This document shows, one piece after another, positions 1-5,779 of a stretch of 16,134 bases of DNA (the stretch's first letter is position 1; the number at the start of each line of letters is the position of its first letter). Under the pieces are notes generated by a model. It was not told the origin of the DNA. It saw only the letters and a program-made list of their open reading frames with translations, and ran no database searches. Position numbers and translations under genes: made by a program. The DNA comes from JAAYHC01 sp964483175 (lineage in GTDB: Bacteria; Bacillota; UBA5301), in contig CAZAAT010000053.1 in assembly GCA_964483175.1 (NCBI GenBank), positions 1-16,134 of the forward strand, read 5' to 3'.

Positions 1-344
1 AGACCGGGACAGTCGTAGTGATTCAAGGCCCACGTTTCTCGACCAAAGCTGAGAGCAGAGAGTTTTCCGGGCATGGCTGGGAGGTTATAAATATGACCCA
101 GTACCCCGAGGTGGTCTTGGCGAGAGAACTGGAGATGTGCCTGGTTAACATCGCCCTGATTACCGATTACGATGCCGGTCTCGAGGATGATCCGAGTGTC
201 GAGCCGGTCAGTCACGAAATGGTGATGAAGGTTTTCAGTGAAAACAACGATAAATTAAAGAAGCTCCTCTTTGAGATAATTAAGAGCCTGCCTGCGGATC
301 GTTCTTGTGACTGTGGTCACACTCTCAAAAACGCACGCGGCTAA
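1..344 (+). CDS. mtnP: S-methyl-5'-thioadenosine phosphorylase, C-terminal part (5' end outside window)
   Basis: This enzyme phosphorolyses 5'-methylthioadenosine to adenine and methylthioribose-1-phosphate in the cytoplasm, in purine and methionine salvage. The reading frame is open from position 3 (T-G-T-V-V-V) without a start codon, so the gene begins upstream of the window. About 113 C-terminal residues are visible. They carry the family motif QGPRFST followed by AESR, then the INMT and PEVVLARE segment of the nucleoside site, then TDYD. In the family the aspartates of TDYD favour 6-aminopurines, which separates MTA phosphorylase from purine nucleoside phosphorylase with Asn there. The tail has a CDCG motif close to the end, as in related bacterial MTAPs. 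A hairpin terminator follows, so the gene ends its own transcript. The family is clear; methylthioinosine as substrate cannot be fully excluded. Confidence 0.92.
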   Translation, partial: TGTVVVIQGPRFSTKAESREFSGHGWEVINMTQYPEVVLARELEMCLVNIALITDYDAGLEDDPSVEPVSHEMVMKVFSENNDKLKKLLFEIIKSLPADRSCDCGHTLKNARG

Positions 345-370
345 TCGTTTCAACTAAATAGCATTTAACA

Positions 371-405
371 GGGGATAACCTTTTGTGGGTTGTCCCCTTT
401 TGTTT
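371..405 (+). terminator. Rho-independent terminator after mtnP
   Basis: A 10-bp stem pairs ggggataacc (371-380) with ggttgtcccc (388-397), with one G-T wobble, around a 7-base loop. A T-rich run follows (398-405). It lies 26 bp after the mtnP stop codon and separates it from the ECF gene. Confidence 0.85.
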
Positions 406-473
406 GTCCCGTTATTTTCCGCTCGGAACTTGAATACCCTTGTTGTGATCTTAATATCAAAGGAGTGGTAAGT

Positions 474-1049
474 ATGCAGAGTAGTTCACTCACCCGCCAG
501 CGCAGCCTGCCATGGGTTTGGGATTTGCCGACATTAGCAAATATCAGTTTGTATGGGCTGATGTATGCCGGTTTGATGTTATTGTCGTATCTTCTGCCAA
601 CCGGTGATTTTCTGCTTCGCCCCGGTGCGGCGCTACTCTTGGCCGTAGGCGCATTTTATGGTCCGATAGTTGGCTTCGGTACAGGCTTGCTAGGTGGGTT
701 AATCGCTGATTTAGCCCAGGATATGCTTTGGATCCACTGGGATATCGGGCTTGGAGTGATGGGGGCGATCTTTGGTTTGTTTACGATTTGGAAAAAAGAG
801 AGCGATTCTACCGTGGTAGCTTGGGCCAAGATGGCGATCCTAGCAGTCGTCGGCTCCTTTTGCGGGATGTTTCTGGCCGGATTGGTTGATCTATTTTTAG
901 GGGCGCCGGCTGTTATCGCTTTCTATGCTTGGGCGCTGCCATCTTCGCTATTGAATGCGCTCTTTGCTGTGATCTTTGGTCCGCTGATTTATCTGTTGCT
1001 TGCTGGGAAAATTTCCAATGTCAAAAGGAGGAATTTCACCCGCGCATGA
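474..1049 (+). CDS. ECF transporter S component (substrate-binding membrane subunit)
   Basis: A 191-residue integral membrane protein, predicted as the substrate-specificity subunit of an energy-coupling factor vitamin or cofactor importer. About six hydrophobic segments can be seen. The stretch LRPGAALLLAVGAFYGPIVG followed by FGTGLLGGLIADL is the recognisable family signature (RP-x-P/A-...-G-x-x-x-GP-x-V-G-F...G...D). The N-terminus is short and polar with basic residues and the C-terminus is basic (KRRNF), as expected for cytoplasmic ends. I chose ATG 474 because AAAGGAG (459-465) sits correctly upstream. The frame is open further upstream, but that part overlaps the mtnP terminator. No ECF ATPase or T-component gene is adjacent, so it probably shares a general ECF module encoded elsewhere. 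The substrate cannot be read from the sequence, and I see no riboswitch upstream. Confidence 0.8.
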   Translation: MQSSSLTRQRSLPWVWDLPTLANISLYGLMYAGLMLLSYLLPTGDFLLRPGAALLLAVGAFYGPIVGFGTGLLGGLIADLAQDMLWIHWDIGLGVMGAIFGLFTIWKKESDSTVVAWAKMAILAVVGSFCGMFLAGLVDLFLGAPAVIAFYAWALPSSLLNALFAVIFGPLIYLLLAGKISNVKRRNFTRA

Positions 1050-1079
1050 CAAATGTCCCATATAGGGACAAATGTCCCA
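1048..1079. repeat. Overlapping palindromes with a 13-bp direct repeat (TGTCCC/GGGACA half-sites)
   Basis: The 13-mer gacaaatgtccca occurs twice, starting at 1048 and 1067. Between the copies lies gggaca. The three half-sites make two overlapping palindromes: TGTCCC-N5-GGGACA (1054-1070) and GGGACA-AA-TGTCCC (1065-1078). The central half-site can pair with either neighbour, so in RNA the two hairpins are mutually exclusive. The element starts at the stop codon of the ECF gene and lies 104 bp before the start of the multiheme cluster. It could be an operator, a REP-like element or a weak transcription-processing structure; the sequence does not decide. Confidence 0.7.
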
Positions 1080-1182
1080 AAGCCATGAGTACAATCTTCC
1101 TATTATAGTGAGGACAATCGGCAGATTACTGGGATAGATTCAACAAAATGGTACCAGAAATAGAGGCGGACAGGGGATTGTA

Positions 1183-2235
1183 ATGTGCGGATCCAATGTC
1201 AAATTAATCAGACAATTTAAGCTAGTGGTAGTTTTCGGCCTTCTTTTCCTGTTTTTGGCAACTGTGACCGCTAGCGCCGCATTACAGAGTTGTAATCTCT
1301 GTCATGCGTCTATCTGTTCCAAATATCGTGCCAGCGTCCACGGCCAAGCCGGCCTTGGTTGTAGTTCATGTCATGATCGTGGCCTGCATGGTAAAGGCAT
1401 GACCAACCAGCGTTCAGAGGAGATTTGTCAAGGTTGTCATGAGGATTTATTTGAGTATTGGTATTCCTCAGGACATAGTCAGGCCGGATTGGGCTGTATA
1501 GAGTGTCACAGTATTCATAAGCCCTACCCTGGTAGAGAACTCGCTCAGTTAAAACAGCAGGAGGATGCGCTCTGCCAAAGCTGTCATCCGGCAAACAAAG
1601 AGTTGCATTCTAGGATTTTGGATCCAACCACAATTGAACGCAAAAGTTGTGTGATTTGTCATAATCCTCATGGGGGCCAAGCTGGCCTGTTAGCTGCTAA
1701 AACCGGCGGCGAAAAATGGGAGCTTAACAAGGCCTATAATCATTTCCCGGTGGCACAGGGATGGTGCCAGGATTGTCATTCAGCCCATCTTGTTTCGTTC
1801 GGCAGACGCCTTGCTGAGGACGATGAGCAGGATGATCCCGATGTCGAAGCAGACGCTCCTAAGGTAGTCGGCTCAAAACAGGGACTACTCAAAAAAGCCG
1901 GCTGTGCACTTTGTTATGATTGCCATTCCGTACAAGGTGAGCACTTTGAAAATACGGGGCACGCCAAAGTGCAAAATATTGACCTTAACGGGGAGCAGAT
2001 CCAATGCTTGGGATGCCATTTGCCACATGCGTCAGATTACCCTGCGCTAACCAAATTGCCGGGGGACGCGTTATGTGTGGCTTGTCACAGTGGGTATACA
2101 CCCCATCACTTCCTTTCCTTTGGTTCAGTTAAACAAGGGGAGCTAGATTGCGTTGATTGTCATGAGCCACACGGTGTAGGTAATCGGAGATTACTGGTTC
2201 GTCAAAACATTTGTGCGATGTGTCATAACAAGTAG
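1183..2235 (+). CDS. Dodecaheme c-type cytochrome, MtrA/DmsE-like
   Basis: A 350-residue exported cytochrome. A signal peptide spans about residues 1-32 (basic start, hydrophobic core VVVFGLLFLFLATV, then ASA). Twelve CxxCH heme-binding motifs begin at residues 37, 60, 82, 105, 131, 156, 195, 244, 275, 298, 323 and 344. A module recurs in which CxxCH is followed by S-x-H-x(6)-CxxCH (for example SVHGQAGLGCSSCH and SGHSQAGLGCIECH). The extra His is a likely distal ligand, a pattern known from MtrA/DmsE-type electron conduits. One heme per roughly 26 mature residues implies an elongated heme wire. Two oddities: an acidic insertion at 211-225 and an overlapping CALCYDCH at 241-248. It is the first gene of the cluster, with the next start 22 bp downstream. 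No lipobox is seen. Inferred role: carrying electrons across the periplasm or through the downstream barrel. The exact family is uncertain. Confidence 0.88.
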   Translation: MCGSNVKLIRQFKLVVVFGLLFLFLATVTASAALQSCNLCHASICSKYRASVHGQAGLGCSSCHDRGLHGKGMTNQRSEEICQGCHEDLFEYWYSSGHSQAGLGCIECHSIHKPYPGRELAQLKQQEDALCQSCHPANKELHSRILDPTTIERKSCVICHNPHGGQAGLLAAKTGGEKWELNKAYNHFPVAQGWCQDCHSAHLVSFGRRLAEDDEQDDPDVEADAPKVVGSKQGLLKKAGCALCYDCHSVQGEHFENTGHAKVQNIDLNGEQIQCLGCHLPHASDYPALTKLPGDALCVACHSGYTPHHFLSFGSVKQGELDCVDCHEPHGVGNRRLLVRQNICAMCHNK

Positions 2236-2257
2236 ATTATTGAGTGGAGGTAAGACC

Positions 2258-3313
2258 GTGCAACGCAATGTGAAGAGGCTTAGTCTAATAATACTCGGGT
2301 TTATACTACTGGCTCTGGGCAGTATCCCACTAACCACCTTTGCGGCCAATGATACAGAGGAGCTGGTTTGGCCATTACCGCCGGACAAGCCTCGGGTTAG
2401 GTTCGTCAAGACGCTGCAATCTGAGGATGATTATGCCTCCGGATTTATCAAGTGGTTTCGCAATGTGATCCTTGGTGCAGACTCTGCTGAGAATAGGCTT
2501 GATCGCCCGTTTAGTGTGGCGGTTAACTCTGAGGGTCGCATTTACGTCACAGACAACGGTAAAGCCCCGTGTGTGCTGGTCTTTGATGAGAATGCCAAAA
2601 AGCCGACAGTCTGGCGTTTTGGTGATGGCGGACGCTTTGCGTTAGTTAGTCCAATTGATGTCACTATTAATGAGCCGGCCAAGCTGGTATATGTCTCTGA
2701 CTCGATCCTCAAGAAAGTAGCGGCTTTCACCTTTGATGGTGAGTTCAAGTTCTTACTGGATCCAACCGTAGAGTTCGGTAATCCCACGGGGTTAGCCTAT
2801 GATGCCCAAAGGGATTTGCTGTATGTGGTTGACACCAAAAACCATGACGTCAAGATTTTTGACGGATCAGGCGCTTATCTGCGCACTATTGGGGAACGGG
2901 GTTCAACAGAGGGTACATTTAATTTCCCCAGCATGGTGGCTATCGATAGCCAGGGTAATTTGTATATCGCTGATAGCATGAACTTTCGGATTCAGGTCTT
3001 TGATAGTCAAGGCAGTTTTATTCATAGCATTGGATCAATCGGTGATGGGCCTGGTCACTTTTCCCGCTTAAAAGGGATTGCCCTGGATGGGGATGACAAC
3101 ATTTATGCCGTTGATACCTCATTTAATAATTTTCAAATCTTCAATTCTGAGGGTCAACTGCTGATGTGGGTAGGCAACGGAGGCCGGGATAGGGGTCAGT
3201 TTATGCTCCCATCGGGGATTTGGATTGATGAACAAGATAAGATCTATGTCGTAGACAGGTTTAATTCACGACTACAGATCTTCCAGTACATCGCGTATCC
3301 TGATGAGTCTTGA
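2258..3313 (+). CDS. Exported NHL-repeat six-bladed beta-propeller protein (first copy)
   Basis: A 351-residue protein with a signal peptide (about 1-29, ending TTFA). The N-terminal motif VWPLPPDKPRVRF is followed by six NHL-type blades at roughly residues 83-110, 131-161, 175-203, 223-250, 270-297 and 317-344. Each blade has a hydrophobic-x-D...IYVxD...x-V-x-x-F-D pattern. It has no CxxCH motif, so it is not a cytochrome. The GTG start at 2258 is preferred because GGAGG (2246-2250) is correctly placed and a typical signal peptide follows; the frame extends to 2213, but that would overlap the cytochrome gene. It is clearly paralogous to the propeller at 4114-5109 (shared SMNFR-x-QVFD and IGDG-x-G-x-FSR segments). 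NHL proteins are commonly encoded beside multiheme cytochromes in metal-reducing bacteria. A scaffolding, docking or assembly role is inference. Confidence 0.88.
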   Translation: MQRNVKRLSLIILGFILLALGSIPLTTFAANDTEELVWPLPPDKPRVRFVKTLQSEDDYASGFIKWFRNVILGADSAENRLDRPFSVAVNSEGRIYVTDNGKAPCVLVFDENAKKPTVWRFGDGGRFALVSPIDVTINEPAKLVYVSDSILKKVAAFTFDGEFKFLLDPTVEFGNPTGLAYDAQRDLLYVVDTKNHDVKIFDGSGAYLRTIGERGSTEGTFNFPSMVAIDSQGNLYIADSMNFRIQVFDSQGSFIHSIGSIGDGPGHFSRLKGIALDGDDNIYAVDTSFNNFQIFNSEGQLLMWVGNGGRDRGQFMLPSGIWIDEQDKIYVVDRFNSRLQIFQYIAYPDES

Positions 3314-3423
3314 TACGAGTGTACTTTACGATAAATGCTGGAAGATAGATTTTCTCAAGAGAGGAGATGAGTGCTATGTTGCGATTTAAGAGAACGGGCA
3401 TACATGGAAAGGGGGTGAGAAGA

Positions 3424-4047
3424 ATGAGAAAAACCATAATGATTCTGGCTGTGATGGTGTCATTATTTATAATTACCGGGAGTGTTTTGGCAGCCGGAAT
3501 TGTCGGCACAAAACATGATTTGTCCGCTAATAGAGATGATGGACAGGTTTGTGTATTTTGTCATGTTCCACATAATCCAACGGATAAGACACTATTATGG
3601 TCAAGAGATATTCCAACTGGGACGTTTACCATGTACGCTAATTCGACTTTGGATGGAACCATTGATGACAACCTGTCCGGAACTGCGTCTTTGTTGTGTA
3701 TGAGCTGCCATGATGGAGTAACTGCTACAGATATTACGCTTAATAATGGGACAAATCTTGGCGGTGAAGGCGGTAAAGATCTCTCCAATGACCACCCGGT
3801 CAATATCACTTATGCATACGGAGTAGATCCAGGTCTAAAGGATCCTGATGCGGTAGAATGCATTCTTTTTGGTGAGGACGACAACAAAACGGTGCAATGT
3901 GCTAGTTGCCATAATGTTCATGGTCAGAATGCTCAAATAGCTGGTGTTACCAAAACAGAATATCAGGATAATCATGGAAATATCATGAAGTTTTTACGAG
4001 TTACTCCCGAAAAAAGTGGTATTTGTCTAGATTGTCATATCAAATAA
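3424..4047 (+). CDS. Tetraheme c-type cytochrome (first copy), doubled-CXXCH family, OmcE-like features
   Basis: A 207-residue exported cytochrome with a signal peptide at about 1-23 (MRKTIMILAV..., cleavage near VLA|AG). The mature protein begins GIVGTKHDLS. Four CxxCH motifs begin at residues 43, 92, 159 and 201. Non-motif histidines at 31 (KHDLS), 50 (CHVPH), 124 (NDHPVN) and 166 (CHNVH) recur in the second copy, so one distal His per heme is available. The layout (GxKHDLS, CxxCHxPH, CxSCHDG, LSNDHP, CASCHxVH, terminal CxxCH) is a common environmental cytochrome pattern and, from memory, resembles tetraheme OmcE-type filament cytochromes. ATG 3424 is preceded by AAAGGGGGTGA, one mismatch from the ideal ribosome site. 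ATG 3376, with GAGGAG upstream, is an alternative that adds 16 basic-rich residues before the signal peptide. A GC-rich stem-loop follows the gene. Confidence 0.88.
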   Translation: MRKTIMILAVMVSLFIITGSVLAAGIVGTKHDLSANRDDGQVCVFCHVPHNPTDKTLLWSRDIPTGTFTMYANSTLDGTIDDNLSGTASLLCMSCHDGVTATDITLNNGTNLGGEGGKDLSNDHPVNITYAYGVDPGLKDPDAVECILFGEDDNKTVQCASCHNVHGQNAQIAGVTKTEYQDNHGNIMKFLRVTPEKSGICLDCHIK

Positions 4048-4058
4048 TGTGTTGGTTC

Positions 4059-4083
4059 CCGCGGCGGGTTTTCCCCGCCGCGG
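4059..4083 (+). promoter_or_regulatory. GC-rich intercistronic stem-loop after the first tetraheme gene
   Basis: A perfect 10-bp stem pairs ccgcggcggg (4059-4068) with cccgccgcgg (4074-4083) around the loop ttttc. It starts 12 bp after the tetraheme stop codon and ends 30 bp before the next start. No T-run follows, so it is not a standard terminator. It may protect the upstream mRNA end or partially attenuate, allowing more of the tetraheme cytochrome than of downstream products (inference). Confidence 0.75.
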
Positions 4084-4113
4084 CATCAACATTAGCCAAG
4101 GGTGGGTTGAGCT

Positions 4114-5109
4114 TTGAAAAAGATTTGCTCCATCATCTTAATAGTAATTACTTCACTGGCCATTCAAGTACATGCAGATGATTCCATGTACTGGCCCGCC
4201 CCGCCACCAGCCGCCAAGATTCAGCTGATCGAGACTTTTTCTACTGAGAAGGATTTTCCTAAGAGTCCACGACCATGGTATCAAAACCTTTTTAATGTGG
4301 TATTGGGACTAAAACAAGAAAATCGGTTGATCGGTCCATACGGAATTGGCGGCAGCAAAGATAAGCTCTACATTACTGATCCGGGAGCCCGCACCATCTG
4401 GTTGGTTGATGCCAAGAAGCAATCCTTGCAGGAGTGGGTTTCAGCTTACGATTTGCCGGAACTCCAACAACCAATAGATGTAGTAGTCGGGTCGGATGAT
4501 CGGGTATATGTCTCCGATAGTAGTGCGCAAAAAGTTTTTGTATTTGGCCCAAAGGGTAAGCTCGACCATTATTTCGAGGGTTTTGAGAGGCCAACCGGTC
4601 TAGCAATTGACCGCTCTAATAATATATTATTTGTTTCTGATACGATAGCCCATGTAGTGCAAGTTATTTCCCTTCAAACCGGTAAGGTAATACAGGTACT
4701 GGGGGAACGGGGTGAGGGTTCGGGTGATTTTAACTTTCCAGTTCACCTGGCCTATAAAGATGGAAAACTTTACGTTGTTGACTCCATGAACTTTCGGGTT
4801 CAGGTTTTTGATAGAAATTATCAGCAAGTAGCCCAATTTGGACAAATTGGTGATGGGTTCGGTGATTTTTCACGTCCTAAAGGTATTTCAGTCGACAGTG
4901 ATGGCAACATCTATGTGGTTGACGGATTGACAGATCGGGTGCAGATCTTCAACCTCACCGGAGATTTGTTGTTGGCCTTCGGCCGTACTGGGACGAGACC
5001 GGGCGAATTCTGGTTAGCCTCAGATATTTTCATTGATGAGGATGACCGAATCTATGTCGCCGATACCTATAACCATCGCGTACAGGTATTTCAATACCTG
5101 GGAGAATGA
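4114..5109 (+). CDS. Exported NHL-repeat six-bladed beta-propeller protein (second copy)
   Basis: A 331-residue protein starting at TTG 4114 with a ribosome site in AAGGGTGGG (4098-4106). This start gives a textbook signal peptide, MKKICSIILIVITSLAIQVHA, cleaved near residue 21. As in the first copy, a proline-rich WPAPPP motif opens the mature chain. NHL blades follow at roughly 72-100, 119-146, 159-187, 208-234, 254-281 and 301-328, ending QVFQYLGE. It shares long near-identical stretches with the first propeller (SMNFR-x-QVFD, IGDG-x-G-x-FSRxKGI, DGNIYVVD), so the two arose by duplication. It has no heme motif, transmembrane helix or lipobox. It lies between the two tetraheme genes and 33 bp before the second. 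A partner or assembly role for the tetraheme cytochromes is suggested only by position. Confidence 0.88.
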   Translation: MKKICSIILIVITSLAIQVHADDSMYWPAPPPAAKIQLIETFSTEKDFPKSPRPWYQNLFNVVLGLKQENRLIGPYGIGGSKDKLYITDPGARTIWLVDAKKQSLQEWVSAYDLPELQQPIDVVVGSDDRVYVSDSSAQKVFVFGPKGKLDHYFEGFERPTGLAIDRSNNILFVSDTIAHVVQVISLQTGKVIQVLGERGEGSGDFNFPVHLAYKDGKLYVVDSMNFRVQVFDRNYQQVAQFGQIGDGFGDFSRPKGISVDSDGNIYVVDGLTDRVQIFNLTGDLLLAFGRTGTRPGEFWLASDIFIDEDDRIYVADTYNHRVQVFQYLGE

Positions 5110-5142
5110 TTAATGATGATTAGATTATAAGGAGTGGCTACT

Positions 5143-5766
5143 ATGCCCAGAACCACTCTGACAATATTAGTGGTTTGCCTATCATTACTGGTGCCAAACT
5201 TTGGATTTTCGATGGGGTTTGATATTCCAGGTTCTAAGCATGATCTATCCGTGCCATCGGATTCAGCGGGTTATGAAAGTTGCTATGTCTGTCATAGTCC
5301 GCATACTATTACACGCAGCCATCAGCCATTATGGAGTCAAGAGGCTGGTATTGAAAGGTTTTCCGCTTATAATTCCTCAATTGATGAGCGATATGAGGCC
5401 CTTATAGGTGATGGCGGAGTAGCAATCTGTCTTAGCTGCCATGATGGTACTTTTGCGGAATCGTCAGTTTATGTCGAATCTTCGCTGAACGCAATAGAGC
5501 AGCAAGATCCAGGCTTTACCGGTAAAGGCAATGGTCCGAGTCCGGATCACCCCGTAAATATCAATTATTTTGATTATGAGACAGACCCTGATATCCGGCC
5601 TGCAGCTAGCCCAGATGAGGTTACTGATGGTGTCTTATCTTTGACACTATATGATGGGCGGGTTCAGTGTGGCTCCTGTCATGATGTTCATAATGGATCT
5701 GGTGATTCATTTTTGCGAATCTCCAACGAAGGCAGCCAGCTATGTACAGTTTGTCATTTGAAGTAG
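5143..5766 (+). CDS. Tetraheme c-type cytochrome (second copy), doubled-CXXCH family
   Basis: A 207-residue exported cytochrome, the same length as the first copy. The signal peptide is about residues 1-23 (MPRTTLTILVVCLSLLVP..., ending GFS). CxxCH motifs begin at 47, 96, 176 and 201. Non-motif histidines at 33 (SKHDLS), 54 (CHSPH), 136 (PDHPVN) and 183 (CHDVH) line up with those of the first copy, consistent with four bis-His hemes. Outside these sites the sequences differ strongly: a longer segment separates hemes 2 and 3 here, and a shorter one separates hemes 3 and 4. That suggests old duplication and divergent roles. ATG 5143 follows AAGGAG (5129-5134) with 8-base spacing; the in-frame GTG at 5134 lies inside this ribosome site. 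The barrel gene starts 13 bp downstream. Filament formation is an inference from family resemblance. Confidence 0.87.
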   Translation: MPRTTLTILVVCLSLLVPNFGFSMGFDIPGSKHDLSVPSDSAGYESCYVCHSPHTITRSHQPLWSQEAGIERFSAYNSSIDERYEALIGDGGVAICLSCHDGTFAESSVYVESSLNAIEQQDPGFTGKGNGPSPDHPVNINYFDYETDPDIRPAASPDEVTDGVLSLTLYDGRVQCGSCHDVHNGSGDSFLRISNEGSQLCTVCHLK

Positions 5767-5779
5767 AAGGAGCAGGCCA

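Noticed and set aside
430..457. TTGAAT-16 bp-TAATAT promoter-like pair before the ECF gene
   Set aside because: The transcript would start at the ribosome site itself, so the match is probably chance.
390..473. Longer N-terminus for the ECF S component starting at 390
   Set aside because: It would begin inside the mtnP terminator hairpin. ATG 474 has its own AAAGGAG site and gives a normal-length S component.
406..473. Possible riboswitch upstream of the ECF S component
   Set aside because: Fewer than 70 bp lie between the terminator and the start, and I see no conserved aptamer motif or second terminator.
1310..1594. 94-residue open frame on the - strand inside the 12-heme cytochrome gene
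   Set aside because: It is antisense to a clear cytochrome with signal peptide and twelve heme motifs, and has no ribosome site or recognisable domain.
2213..2257. Upstream ATG start for the first propeller
   Set aside because: It overlaps the cytochrome coding region and puts extra polar residues before the signal peptide. GTG 2258 has GGAGG at correct spacing.
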